Positions 22,896 to 32,216 of a stretch of 40,200 nt of DNA are shown here, one piece after another (the stretch's first letter is position 1; every line of letters begins with the position of its first letter). The position numbers and the translations under genes are program-made. The stretch is taken from NCBI GenBank assembly GCA_903933805.1, contig CAIZLM010000312.1:1-40200 (forward strand), read 5' to 3'. This stretch comes from an uncultured Bacteroidota bacterium (GTDB taxonomy: Bacteria; Bacteroidota; Bacteroidia; Chitinophagales; Saprospiraceae). The notes below the pieces were generated by a model. It did no database searches, was not told where the DNA came from, and saw only the letters and a list, made by a program, of their open reading frames with translations.

Positions 22896-23612
22896 ATGAG
22901 GCGCCAATTCTTAATTTATTTGTGCTGTTTTTGCTTGAATTCTTTGTCGGCTCAGAACCCTGACAATGCATTTCAACAAAATACCACACCATCCGATACA
23001 GTGCCCACGACGACAACTGCTGTCCAAGTACAAAAACCAACAGCAAAAACCTCCGTTCAGACAGCACCCGATACATTGGCTATTCCGCCCGTAAAACTTG
23101 GCTTGGTAAAACGTTTTTTCGGAAAACAATACCCCAGTCCCCGTACTGCTGCATTGCTTTCATTTGTATTGCCCGGTGCCGGGCAGGCTTATAACAAGAA
23201 ATGGTGGAAAATACCACTTGTTTACGGTGCATTGGGCGGAATGACTTGGCTTGCAGTGGACAATGGCCAGCAGTACCAAGCCTTAAAACAAAACTATAAA
23301 TGGTTGGTAGATGGTGATCCCATTACCAAACCAACCGAGGCGCCCTATATTTACATGAATGCTGCTCAAATGAAGGGGTACCGAGATCAATATAGGGGAT
23401 TCTCCGAAAAGAGCTACCTTTTTCTTGGCATTACCTACCTGCTGACGGTGACCGACGCCTTTGTAGATGCCCACCTTTCGAGTTTTGATGTGAGTGATGA
23501 CCTATCATTGCACGTGGAGCCTGACATTCAGTCAGTCTCCAACGGTTTTGGCGCGTGTTTTGGCGTAGGTGTACAATTGGATTTTGGATACACCAAAACC
23601 ATGTTGCACTGA
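22896..23612 (+). CDS. DUF5683 membrane protein
   Basis: This 238-aa protein has an N-terminal signal peptide (MRRQFLIYLCCFCLNSLSAQ), then a Thr/Pro/Gln-rich linker to about residue 60. The conserved DUF5683 core includes SPRTAALLSFVLPGAGQAYN, KKWWKIPLVYGALGG, and YLFLGITYLLTVTDAFVDAHL with several hydrophobic segments. The function of the family is unknown. I placed the start at 22896 because it gives the signal peptide; the open frame upstream overlaps the preceding peptidase gene. It is followed after 16 bp by a rhomboid protease gene. Confidence 0.88.
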   Translation: MRRQFLIYLCCFCLNSLSAQNPDNAFQQNTTPSDTVPTTTTAVQVQKPTAKTSVQTAPDTLAIPPVKLGLVKRFFGKQYPSPRTAALLSFVLPGAGQAYNKKWWKIPLVYGALGGMTWLAVDNGQQYQALKQNYKWLVDGDPITKPTEAPYIYMNAAQMKGYRDQYRGFSEKSYLFLGITYLLTVTDAFVDAHLSSFDVSDDLSLHVEPDIQSVSNGFGACFGVGVQLDFGYTKTMLH

Positions 23613-23628
23613 TAATACCTACTCGTAT

Positions 23629-24408
23629 ATGTCAATCCTCGACAGCGATTCGGACGGGCTAGGGCTCGCCAGAAGGCATTTTTTTGATAGTCTTACCTTT
23701 CCGCTCTTTGCCATAGCCTTCCTTTGGTTGGTGCATATTTGGCAGATGGTGCATGACTTTGACCCCGGTATGTATGGAATTATGTCGCGCAGAATTTGGG
23801 GTTTGCGCGGAATTGTAACGGCGCCGCTGGTACACGGCAGCTGGAAACACCTCGCTTCCAACAGCATTCCGCTATTTGTGCTAACTTTTCTCAGTCTTTA
23901 CTTTTACCGAAAAGTAGCCATGCAGGCTTTTTGGTTGATTTATTTTTTGACCAATACAGCCGTTTGGTTGTTTGCCAGACCCGTGTCACACATTGGCGCA
24001 AGCGGCATTGTTTATGGTTTGGTCGCATTTATTTTTTGGACGGGAATCTTTCGAAGAAGCCTGCGTTCGATCATGTTGGCTGGAATTGTGATCCTGCTTT
24101 ACAGTGGAATGTTCATGGGGATTTTGCCGGAACAGGAGGGTATTTCCTGGGAAAGTCACCTTTTAGGGAGCCTTGTGGGCATTTTTGTAGCGTACCTGTT
24201 TAAGTCTGAACTGGAAGACGATGAAGTAAAAAACCAGGCCGGTACTATTTCAGATGACCAGTATTCCGAAAAAAAGCCTTTTCTTTCGGCTGATATTTTT
24301 GACAAGACAAAGTTGCAGAGGGCCCTGGAAAAAGAAGAAGAGGTGCGTCGTCAACAGGAGTCTTCAGACTTCTTTCCGCCGTTCTGGAATCAAGATAAAA
24401 CTTGGTAA
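23629..24408 (+). CDS. Rhomboid family intramembrane serine protease
   Basis: This 259-aa polytopic protease cleaves transmembrane substrates within the membrane. Six hydrophobic segments are visible. Key motifs are HLASNSIPLF (the conserved H-x3-N of TM2), the catalytic serine in HIGASGIVYGL (Ser125) and the catalytic histidine in WESHLLGSLVG (His177). A charged C-terminal tail of about 65 residues follows the last helix. The start ATG at 23629 is chosen over the frame opening at 23569, which overlaps the preceding gene. Its substrates cannot be predicted. Confidence 0.93.
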   Translation: MSILDSDSDGLGLARRHFFDSLTFPLFAIAFLWLVHIWQMVHDFDPGMYGIMSRRIWGLRGIVTAPLVHGSWKHLASNSIPLFVLTFLSLYFYRKVAMQAFWLIYFLTNTAVWLFARPVSHIGASGIVYGLVAFIFWTGIFRRSLRSIMLAGIVILLYSGMFMGILPEQEGISWESHLLGSLVGIFVAYLFKSELEDDEVKNQAGTISDDQYSEKKPFLSADIFDKTKLQRALEKEEEVRRQQESSDFFPPFWNQDKTW

Positions 24409-24432
24409 AAAAAACCTTTTTACCTGAAACGC

Positions 24433-24461
24433 TTGTGATTTTAGCATTCTGCCTATATTTG
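24433..24461 (+). promoter_or_regulatory. Promoter of secDF
   Basis: TTG at 24433-24435 and TATATTTG at 24454-24461 are separated by 18 bases, a full match to the Bacteroidota TTG / TAnnTTTG pattern. Transcription would start near 24468, leaving a leader of roughly 80 bases before the secDF ATG. Confidence 0.6.
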
Positions 24462-24546
24462 CGGACTTTTTCTAGCAAGTATGCCTTTGGCATGCCATAC
24501 ACCTGATTATTCTCACAAATTTTAGCACCATTTACTCCTTCGAGGT

Positions 24547-27500
24547 ATGCAAAGCAAAGGCGTTGTACGATTTTTCCTCATTGCGCTCACGATAGTGTGT
24601 CTGTATCAATACTTGCTCGTCATTCCGACGAACAATATCGAATCAGCGGCGCGTCGCTATGCCGACGATTGTTCCGCAAAAAACCCGACCACCGGATGGC
24701 GCACATGTTATTCCGAATATCTTGACTCGCTTTCGAGCGAGACTGTTTTCGAGATCCCACTCATCAAGAAATTCAATTATGCTGACCTGAAAAAAAGTCA
24801 ATTGGCCATGGGCCTCGACTTGAAAGGCGGTATGAGTGTGTTGCTTCAGGTGGACTTGCGCGATTTTCTTAAAAGTTTTTCCGCAAACAGTACTGATCCT
24901 GCTTTTTTGCAAGCGCTTGACAAAGCGACTGACATGCAAAAAACACAGCAGGCCGACTACATCACCCTTTTCGCCAAGGCGTGGAAAGAAGTGGGGGGGG
25001 GGCGTTCATTGGCCTCCATTTTTGCGCGCAATGAATCCAGCGGTATCATTTTTGATACCCCCGATGCAGATGCGCTGAATACCCTCCGCAAATCTGCCAA
25101 TGGCACCGTTAACCAAACGTACGATATGCTCAAAAAGCGTATCGACAAACTCGGTGTCGTGCAGCCAAATGTCAGCCTAGACGCAACGCGAGACCTGATT
25201 CAGGTGGAGCTTCCAGGCATTGACAATCCGCAGCGCGCCCGCACCATGCTGCAAAGCCAAGCCAAACTTGAATTTTGGGAAACCTATCGTATCAACGATG
25301 AAGGTATCGTGAAGGGCCTGACAGATGCTGACTTGATGCTCAGTGCTGGCGACTCTACCGCTTCTTCTATCACAAAGGATACGGTTTATGAATTCCCGCT
25401 TGGCGCCAATGGCCAACCAGATTCTACCCAAGAAAAGGTGATGAAAGTAGTGGATAAAGCCGCTGATCCAGCTCAAAGAAAAGCTGGACCACTCCTTTCC
25501 TTGCTGGGTATCAACCAACAGGGTGGTAGTGCTATCATCGCTTGGGTTGATAAAAACAAAATTCGCGTTCTGACAGAACTCTTCAACCGCGCTGATGTAA
25601 AAGCAAAATTCCCCGCGGATGTTGAGTTCCGATTCAGCCGCAAACCTGTGGAAGGTGAAAAAGATGCTGCCTTGACTTCCCTCAACGGTAAATATGAACT
25701 CTATGCGATTAAAAAACGCCCTGGTTCTGATCTCGCCCCCTTGGACGGTGCAGTCGTAAAAGACGCTCGCGCAAACCCTGATCCAAGCAGTGGTGACATT
25801 CAGGTCAGCCTGCAAATGGACAACGACGGCGCGCGTACCTGGGCAGAAATGACCACCAAAGCTGCGAACAACGGCAATCGGGAAATCGCCATCGTATTGG
25901 ATGATGAAGTGGTGAGCGCTCCACGTGTTATCAACCCCATCACCGGTGGTAGTTCATCCATCACAGGTGGTTTCGCACTGGATGAAGCAACCGATCTTGC
26001 TCAAATACTACAAGTAGGTAAACTTCCTGCCGGAACGCACATCGTGCAGGAAAGCCAAGTAGGCCCATCCTTGGGTGCGGACAACATCAACAAATCATTG
26101 ATGACAATGGTATTGTCTGTTGTGTTCCTGTGCCTCTTTATGGTGGCCTATTACAACCGCGGCGGTTGGGTGAGTGTGGTTGCCCTCCTCGCTAACATTT
26201 TCTTTATCCTAGGCACCTTGGCTTCGATGGGTACGGTTCTTACCCTCCCGGGTATTGCCGGTATCGTGCTGACGCTGGCAACAGCCGTGGATGCAAATGT
26301 AATCATCTACGAACGTATTCGAGAAGAGCTGCGTAATGGTTTGGCCATTGGAAAAGCTGTTTCAACGGGCTTTACCAGGGCGCTCACAGCCATCATTGAT
26401 GCCAACGTTACCACCCTGTTGGTAGCTTGTGTACTCATCTATTTCGGCTTGGGTCCTATCAAAGGTTTCGGTACCGTACTGCTCGTTGGTATCACCAGTT
26501 CCCTGTTTACAGCAGTATTGGTGGGCCGTTACATCACAGAATGGTGGCTCGACAAGGGTCGCGAACTAAATTATAGCCGAAAATGGTCTGAAAATTGGCT
26601 CGTAGGCTTCCACTTTGACTGGATAGGAAAGCGCAAAAGGGCTTATATCTTCTCTATGGTAATCATCGCTATTGGTGTTGCATCTTTTTTCCAGCGCGGC
26701 TTCGAATTGGGCGTAGATTTCAAGGGCGGTTACTCTTTCAACGTACAGTTTGACAAACCAGTTGAATTGGATCAGTTGAGTACTTCCTTGGCAACTGCTT
26801 TCGGGAGCAATACTGTAATCAAAACTGTCAGCGGGCAAAATACCTACAACATCACAACGCCATACCTCATCAACGAGCGTGGTGACGATGTTTCTGAACG
26901 TGTTACATCCAAACTACATGAAGGCTTGAAAGCCGCAGGTATTGACGTGGATTATGCTTCCTTCAAAGCCACCGATGGTTCCGGCACGCACATTACCTCC
27001 TCCAGTCAGGTAGGCCCAACCGTAGCCGACGACATTCGCAACTCTTCTTTCCTCGCAGCTTTTTGGGCGCTCGGTCTGATTTTCTTGTACTTGTTGATTC
27101 GTTTCCGCCGTTGGCAGTTCTCGCTTGGTGCTGTTTTGGCGCTTTTGCACGACGTACTGATTACGCTGACATTCTTTACCTTGTTACACGGACGCGCTTG
27201 GTTCTCCCTTGAAATTGACCAGGCCATCATCGCTTGTATTCTGACGGTTATTGGTTACTCTGTGAACGATACGGTCATTGTATACGACCGTATTCGTGAA
27301 TTCATGGGAACTTTTGCCGGCAGACCCAAGGCGGAAGTATTCAACATGGCCATCAACACCACCTTAAGTCGTACGTTGATTACCTCTGGTACGGTATTCC
27401 TCGTGGTATTGCTGTTGTTCGTATTTGGCGGCGGCGCAATTAAAGGCTTTGCATTTGGTATGTTGATGGGTATTTTCTTTGGAACATACTCTTCCGTCTT

Positions 27501-27627
27501 CGTTGCGTCTGCCCTTGTGGTTGACTTTATGAAGGAAGATGTTATTCAAGGCAAAGCTATTTCCGCCAAACCTGCTGTAGAAGCTGGCACTGAAAAGGTC
27601 GCCAAAATCAAAAAGGAAAAAGCATAA
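24547..27627 (+). CDS. secDF: Protein translocase subunit SecDF (fused)
   Basis: This 1026-aa fusion of SecD and SecF uses the proton-motive force to pull secreted proteins out of SecYEG. The SecD half (about 1-665) has an N-terminal helix, MGLDLKGGMSVLLQVD, a large periplasmic domain (EIAIVLDDEVVSAPRV region) and six C-terminal helices with LTLATAVDANVIIYERIREEL. The SecF half begins near residue 680 and has GVDFKGGYSFNVQFD, then helices with YSVNDTVIVYDRIREF. The fused form is usual in Bacteroidota. A run of ten G residues at 24993-25002 encodes E-V-G-G-G-R and could slip. The gene has its own promoter and terminator. Confidence 0.97.
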   Translation: MQSKGVVRFFLIALTIVCLYQYLLVIPTNNIESAARRYADDCSAKNPTTGWRTCYSEYLDSLSSETVFEIPLIKKFNYADLKKSQLAMGLDLKGGMSVLLQVDLRDFLKSFSANSTDPAFLQALDKATDMQKTQQADYITLFAKAWKEVGGGRSLASIFARNESSGIIFDTPDADALNTLRKSANGTVNQTYDMLKKRIDKLGVVQPNVSLDATRDLIQVELPGIDNPQRARTMLQSQAKLEFWETYRINDEGIVKGLTDADLMLSAGDSTASSITKDTVYEFPLGANGQPDSTQEKVMKVVDKAADPAQRKAGPLLSLLGINQQGGSAIIAWVDKNKIRVLTELFNRADVKAKFPADVEFRFSRKPVEGEKDAALTSLNGKYELYAIKKRPGSDLAPLDGAVVKDARANPDPSSGDIQVSLQMDNDGARTWAEMTTKAANNGNREIAIVLDDEVVSAPRVINPITGGSSSITGGFALDEATDLAQILQVGKLPAGTHIVQESQVGPSLGADNINKSLMTMVLSVVFLCLFMVAYYNRGGWVSVVALLANIFFILGTLASMGTVLTLPGIAGIVLTLATAVDANVIIYERIREELRNGLAIGKAVSTGFTRALTAIIDANVTTLLVACVLIYFGLGPIKGFGTVLLVGITSSLFTAVLVGRYITEWWLDKGRELNYSRKWSENWLVGFHFDWIGKRKRAYIFSMVIIAIGVASFFQRGFELGVDFKGGYSFNVQFDKPVELDQLSTSLATAFGSNTVIKTVSGQNTYNITTPYLINERGDDVSERVTSKLHEGLKAAGIDVDYASFKATDGSGTHITSSSQVGPTVADDIRNSSFLAAFWALGLIFLYLLIRFRRWQFSLGAVLALLHDVLITLTFFTLLHGRAWFSLEIDQAIIACILTVIGYSVNDTVIVYDRIREFMGTFAGRPKAEVFNMAINTTLSRTLITSGTVFLVVLLLFVFGGGAIKGFAFGMLMGIFFGTYSSVFVASALVVDFMKEDVIQGKAISAKPAVEAGTEKVAKIKKEKA

Positions 27628-27670
27628 ATATTCCGTAACCACCTACGTGGTTACCACTTGCTTTAAATAT

Positions 27671-27714
27671 AACACCCCGCTTCTCTGTCAAAAGAAGAGC
27701 GGGGTGTTTTTTTT
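27671..27714 (+). terminator. Intrinsic terminator of secDF
   Basis: AACACCCCGCT pairs with AGCGGGGTGTT across a 16-base loop, and eight Ts continue from the second arm. It lies 44 bases after the secDF stop. The rest of the gap to 27784 shows no gene. Confidence 0.9.
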
Positions 27715-27783
27715 GCCAATTTTCCAGTGCCCGCTATTTATTGCAGATGCTGTACTGGCGGTGATTGCTTGACAACAGCGCCA

Positions 27784-28500
27784 CTACCCTTTGAGGTAAA
27801 AATCGCCCGTCAAACGGCGATACGCAGCAGAATATCCGCCCTCCAAATCGTAAATATCCAGCCCTTCCCGCCTGAAACAACGCGGATCTCGCTCCAATTG
27901 TAACAGCAAACGCTCCACTTGCTTACCAGCACGCGAACGTACTTCCACCTCATAGGTACAATAAAGTCCCAACGGAACAGCCATTTCACACAACCGTTTG
28001 CCCTCCTTGTAGGGCAAAACCAGACAAAACCGCCCAGTAGGCTTCAACAAGCGCAACACAGCTTCCAACAAATCCCCCGTAGAAAGCGTCCCCGTATGCC
28101 GCCCAAGACTTCTTTCACCATCCGGCGAAACCGTCAGATCAGAAAAAAAGGGCGGATTGCTCACAATCAGGTCAAACCGCAGCGTTGTCTCCAATGCGTA
28201 TTGCTGCACCGGAATTTCCACCACTGCCAAGTTATCCCGCCAAGGAGATTGCCACATATTTCGCCGGGCACAGGCCACCGACCCAGGATGCAAATCAATC
28301 GCCGTTATAAGTGCGCCCGGTACGCTGCGCTGCGCCAACATCAGCGCGACAAGCCCCGTACCGGTGCCAATATCCAACACCGTGTGGACGCCCAAAACAT
28401 CGGCCCAAGCGCCCAATAATACACCATCAGTACCCACCGGATGTGAAACACCTTCCTGAAAAATACTAAATTTTTTGAAATGGAATGGCGCGTACTTCAT
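27784..28500 (-). CDS. trmN6: tRNA1(Val) (adenine(37)-N6)-methyltransferase
   Basis: This 238-aa class I S-adenosylmethionine-dependent methyltransferase of the TrmN6/YfiC family should methylate adenine 37 of tRNA1-Val. Motifs are the SAM-binding LDIGTGTGLVALMLAQR, the acidic strand ITAIDLHPGSVACARRN and the catalytic NPPFF motif in LIVSNPPFFSD. FSIFQEGVSHPVGTDGVLLG precedes the SAM loop, as in the family. I place the start at ATG 28498-28500 (MKYAPFHFKKFSIFQ); an ATG at 28524 would add eight residues. Either way the start overlaps the end of the upstream PLD-like gene, so the two are translationally linked. Confidence 0.92.
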   Translation of the reverse strand: MKYAPFHFKKFSIFQEGVSHPVGTDGVLLGAWADVLGVHTVLDIGTGTGLVALMLAQRSVPGALITAIDLHPGSVACARRNMWQSPWRDNLAVVEIPVQQYALETTLRFDLIVSNPPFFSDLTVSPDGERSLGRHTGTLSTGDLLEAVLRLLKPTGRFCLVLPYKEGKRLCEMAVPLGLYCTYEVEVRSRAGKQVERLLLQLERDPRCFRREGLDIYDLEGGYSAAYRRLTGDFYLKG

Positions 28501-30649
28501 ATAAGGTTTGAATAAATGCGACATATTGTCCGGGACTCAGCGACGTAACACCGATTGACACCGTACCCGATGCGCCATCAACCGTCCTGGAAAAAACAAC
28601 GCGGCCAAGCATGTCTCGTACTACCACCTGTTCAACAAACGCGGTAGTGGTTTGTAAATTCAGTTGATCTTCAACAGGATTGGGGGTCAACTGAATTTCG
28701 CGTTGTGTTGCTGAAAATGTTGCCACAGAATTTTCCTGCCAGCGCTTTTCAAATTCAGCCTTAAAAAGCGACGCCAATCGGTAATCATGGATCACCAAAG
28801 TGTTTTCGTCATTGGCCGTTTCAGCAGAAAAACTCCAGTTGTGAGAACCCGTGAGCACCACTGGGTCGCTGGCATTCACGTCGAAAACACCGTATTTGTG
28901 GTGTAAATCGCCCGTTATCGCGTGCGGGCGGCAATCGATACCCACAGAAGTCAGGTAACCAATTTCCACCCCGGAATCACTGACGTTTTCGATCATACCA
29001 CGGACATCGGTATGGTTTGCGTAAATATCCACCAACGCATCTCCAATTTCATCCTTGGTAAATGAAAAGGTGGCAAAAAGCGCCTCAGATTCCGCGGTGT
29101 ACACCGTTTCCACAATATGATCGGTGGTGCGGTCAGAAGGCGAAAACCAGCTGTCCAACACACGGCCGCCCACAATAAAATGGTGCGGCGTATTATCGCG
29201 TTTATTGGATCCAAAGTGGCTGTACTGCTCGTTTGGCAGTACGTCTTGCCCACCCCACATTTCCTCAAACTCCAATACATAAGCCCGGGCAAGGGATTGG
29301 TCCTGGATAAACAAGGTATTGTTAAAGTCTGTGTTGATGTTTTGGTTGGTCCAATTGAGGGAGCCGCTCATCACCCATGCCTGATCGGATAAGTCGGCAT
29401 CTGCCACCATAAATTTATCGTGCATGAGGGCTTCCGTGTTGCCAAACAGTACCGGAAATGTTGGCGCTGTCTGCAAAGCTGTATTGCTGGCATCCAGGGA
29501 TGCCACATAGCGGACGCGTACACCCCTGGAAACCGCTGCTTTCAAGGCGTTGGTGATATCCGTACGGTTGTTGTTGTACATGGCGACATCAAGCGTCTGT
29601 TGTGCCGCATTGATACGGGCAATGGTTTCCGCGACCACCGCAGCACTCGATTGTCCTTCTGGTGTAAAACCATTGGCAAAAGCAGCATCCACTGTGTGGT
29701 TGAAGTACACTTTTATCTGGCCTGACGAAGTAGATCGAGTGGCGAAAGGCCTTGTCTCAGACCATAGAACAGCGCCATTGTACAATGATTTTACCTGTAC
29801 CCAGTAAATGCTCCCTGGCTGTAGCCCCGTAAGCGCTAGACTGTTGCCCGTTGCTGTACCGGCCACAGACACTTCCATGCCCAGGGCCGGCGTTGTACCA
29901 TATCGGATGGTTGATACGGCGCCTTGATTAGTCTCCCAGGATACCGTAAACCCCGATTCCGCAATATCCGACTGCTCGGGTTGATCCACAAAATAGAAAC
30001 AGAGCGATTCGGAAAAATCATCGGTTGTCCGTGGCAGCAATTGAATACCATTGAAGTCCGTGAGGATGGCCGTCAAAAAGACCGGTGTGCCGGGAATATC
30101 CTCCCCAATCAGGGGGTGATTGGCGCGTAAAAAAACCTTGGCGGTTTCTCCGCCTCCGTCTGAAACACTGTAAGCGCCAGAACCGGTAAAAACACCGCCT
30201 CCGGCAGCAAACGCAACACATTGGAAGCCTACCAATTGACTTTCATAGCCATCACTAATGTCTGACAACGTCAATATTTTGGGCGCTGGCATGGCCAACC
30301 CAGAAGCCACCACCATATACGATGAGATGGGGCTGATTTCAAGCAGTCCTTGATAATCCACCAGCGTACCCGTCACTTCGATACTGTCGCCGGGCATCAC
30401 AGCCCCCTCAAAGCCCGCGGCTGAACCCTTACCGGGATAGGCCGCAATACCGGCTGTGCCATCTTGCAGGTAGCGAATTTTACCCAATTCAGCGCCACTG
30501 GTGACCAAGCCACGCACCGTCACCACAGAACCGAGGGGTAAAGTACGCGCCGACTGAACAGTAACCACCTGTGCAAAAACCCAGGCGGGAAAAAGGACCA
30601 ATGCGAGAAAACAACTAATTTTGGACATTCGAATGATTTGCGTGTTCAA
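28466..30649 (-). CDS. Secreted phospholipase-D-like protein with T9SS-type sorting domain
   Basis: This 727-aa protein has a signal peptide (to about residue 27), an OB-fold-like domain (about 28-215), a fibronectin-III-like domain (about 220-305), a PLD-type catalytic region (about 315-640) and a C-terminal type-A sorting domain (from about 650: IQLTPNPVEDQLNL, MLGRVVFSR, SLSPGQYVAFIQ). Both half-sites have the H-x-K-x4-D form: His410/Lys412/Asp417 in MHDKFMVAD, and His583/Lys585/Asp590 in HHKYGVFD, each followed by G-S-x-N-W. The protein should be exported and then displayed or released by type IX secretion. The substrate, phospholipid or nucleic acid, is unknown. An ATG at 30628 is an alternative start. 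Confidence 0.9.
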   Translation of the reverse strand: MNTQIIRMSKISCFLALVLFPAWVFAQVVTVQSARTLPLGSVVTVRGLVTSGAELGKIRYLQDGTAGIAAYPGKGSAAGFEGAVMPGDSIEVTGTLVDYQGLLEISPISSYMVVASGLAMPAPKILTLSDISDGYESQLVGFQCVAFAAGGGVFTGSGAYSVSDGGGETAKVFLRANHPLIGEDIPGTPVFLTAILTDFNGIQLLPRTTDDFSESLCFYFVDQPEQSDIAESGFTVSWETNQGAVSTIRYGTTPALGMEVSVAGTATGNSLALTGLQPGSIYWVQVKSLYNGAVLWSETRPFATRSTSSGQIKVYFNHTVDAAFANGFTPEGQSSAAVVAETIARINAAQQTLDVAMYNNNRTDITNALKAAVSRGVRVRYVASLDASNTALQTAPTFPVLFGNTEALMHDKFMVADADLSDQAWVMSGSLNWTNQNINTDFNNTLFIQDQSLARAYVLEFEEMWGGQDVLPNEQYSHFGSNKRDNTPHHFIVGGRVLDSWFSPSDRTTDHIVETVYTAESEALFATFSFTKDEIGDALVDIYANHTDVRGMIENVSDSGVEIGYLTSVGIDCRPHAITGDLHHKYGVFDVNASDPVVLTGSHNWSFSAETANDENTLVIHDYRLASLFKAEFEKRWQENSVATFSATQREIQLTPNPVEDQLNLQTTTAFVEQVVVRDMLGRVVFSRTVDGASGTVSIGVTSLSPGQYVAFIQTLYEVRAIPFQKI

Positions 30650-30712
30650 AAAAATTTAAGAACCCGCAAAGTTGAAAACTTTCAGCCACAAGAAATAGCC
30701 GATCTTTGCAGC

Positions 30713-31252
30713 ATGGAAAAACTCAGCATGGAAGGACTTAACCGGATATCGGTATCCGATTATAGGAATCAGGGTAAGTTGCCGCTTGTTGTGCTCTTGG
30801 ACAACGTTCGGTCGGGATTAAACGTGGGGTCTATTTTCCGCACGGCGGATGCATTTGCCGTGGAAAAAATTCTGTTGTGTGGTATCACCGTCCAGCCGCC
30901 CCATCGAGAGATCCTTAAAACAGCCTTGGGCAGCACCGACTCCGTGGCATGGGAGTATTATTCAGATCCGTCACAGGCCGTTCAACAATTAAAGACCCGT
31001 GGTTATATTGTTTTGGCCATTGAACAAACCTCCGACAAGGTTTGGCTGCATGAGTTCGACCCTGCTCCCGGTGCAAAATACGCCATGGTTCTGGGCAATG
31101 AAGTGGATGGCGTAGAAGATTCCTTGTTGGAACAATGCGATGGCGTATTGGAAATCCCGCAGTTTGGCACCAAGCACTCCTTGAATGTGGCGGTTGCTGC
31201 TGGTATTGTGTTGTGGGAAGCACAAAAAAAACTCTTGGCGCTGCTGTCATGA
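30713..31252 (+). CDS. TrmH/SpoU-family RNA 2'-O-methyltransferase
   Basis: This 179-aa SPOUT enzyme binds SAM in a knot formed by the three family motifs: NVGSIFRTADAF, MVLGNEVDGV and IPQFGTKHSLNVAVAAGI. The substrate could be tRNA or rRNA and cannot be fixed from sequence; there is no extra RNA-binding domain. I use the ATG at 30713 (MEKLSMEGLNR), because the frame opening at 30638 overlaps the start of the divergent PLD gene and adds an unconserved segment. The two genes start only about 60 bp apart, so their promoters must overlap. Confidence 0.9.
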   Translation: MEKLSMEGLNRISVSDYRNQGKLPLVVLLDNVRSGLNVGSIFRTADAFAVEKILLCGITVQPPHREILKTALGSTDSVAWEYYSDPSQAVQQLKTRGYIVLAIEQTSDKVWLHEFDPAPGAKYAMVLGNEVDGVEDSLLEQCDGVLEIPQFGTKHSLNVAVAAGIVLWEAQKKLLALLS

Positions 31253-31259
31253 GCCTCTG

Positions 31260-31282
31260 ATATTGGTGGTTTACACCAGTAT
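31260..31282. terminator. Possible terminator hairpin between convergent genes
   Basis: ATATTGGTG pairs with CACCAGTAT (one G-T pair) across a five-base loop. It lies between the SpoU methyltransferase stop and the end of the OmpA-like gene. No T-run follows, so termination is only suggested. Confidence 0.35.
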
Positions 31283-31309
31283 TTCGGGGAAGATCACCGC
31301 ATTGTTGGG

Positions 31310-32188
31310 CTACTCATCGGATGCGGCACTGGGAATAGCCGGCAAAACAGGCCTAAAAACCAACACGGTACGGCGGTTTTTTGCGCGACCTTCCGGTGTT
31401 TCGTTCGACGAGAGCGGATAGTACTCACCCCGCCCAACAGGTGTTAATTGGTTGGCATTGGCGTTCAGCTCTCGTACTAGCAGGCGCACGATATTGGTGG
31501 CGCGCTGTAAACTCCAGTCCCAAGTGTCTCGAATCGTCTTCTCCTTGGGAGGCAACGCATTGTCCGTATAAGCAACGACATCTACGTCTAACCCTGGGCG
31601 GGCAGCCAGAAAATCAGCCAGTGTCAACAACCAACGCTGTCCCGAAACACTCACATTTAGACCTGTTGGCTCAAAAATATCTTTGTCTTGCAGGGTCAGG
31701 GCGATGGTCTCGCCCTCGGTGACCAGGCACGAATCAATGTTGCCTTGGCCCAAGAAAGCCTTGCTCAGGGACAGTTCAAGGTCATTGAGAACAGCTTTGC
31801 GTTTTTCCTGCACAGATTCCACCTGTTCCAACACCGTATTTCGTTGCTCCAATTGTTCACTGGTAATGGCGAATTGTTTTTCCAAGGCTGATTTTTCCAG
31901 GGCAAGTTTGCCAGCAGACTCGCCCATGCTCTGGGTTCTGGAAACCAATTCCGTTTGGAGGTCTTTGATTTCCACTTCTTGACGTCCGACAAGTCTGTTG
32001 AGGTCCCCCACCATTTGTGTGAGGTCAATGGACTCTTTTTTGCGTTCGAGGAGTTGCTGAACGAGTACTTTTTCCCTTGCTTCAGCGGCAACGCGGGTTG
32101 TTTTTTCAGCACGATAGACCTTGGCGCCCACGCAGCCTTGGGCAGCGAAGAGTACCAGACCCACAACGGCGGCAATCAATTTTTTCAT
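31310..32188 (-). CDS. OmpA-family lipoprotein with coiled coil
   Basis: This 292-aa protein has a lipoprotein signal ending AAQGC (Cys19), then a long heptad-like coiled coil at about residues 30-145. The C-terminal OmpA-like domain at about 160-280 (LQDKDIFEPTGLNVS, DVDVVAYTDN, RATNIVRLLV, PVGRGEYYP, GRAKNRRTVLVFRP) should bind peptidoglycan. The N-R-R-T end matches the peptidoglycan-binding arginine region. It probably tethers the outer membrane to the cell wall. It is co-directional with the MBL hydrolase gene, which ends 28 bp upstream of its start. Confidence 0.9.
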   Translation of the reverse strand: MKKLIAAVVGLVLFAAQGCVGAKVYRAEKTTRVAAEAREKVLVQQLLERKKESIDLTQMVGDLNRLVGRQEVEIKDLQTELVSRTQSMGESAGKLALEKSALEKQFAITSEQLEQRNTVLEQVESVQEKRKAVLNDLELSLSKAFLGQGNIDSCLVTEGETIALTLQDKDIFEPTGLNVSVSGQRWLLTLADFLAARPGLDVDVVAYTDNALPPKEKTIRDTWDWSLQRATNIVRLLVRELNANANQLTPVGRGEYYPLSSNETPEGRAKNRRTVLVFRPVLPAIPSAASDE

Positions 32189-32216
32189 GGAAATAGGTTT
32201 AGCGGTTTTTGAGGTC

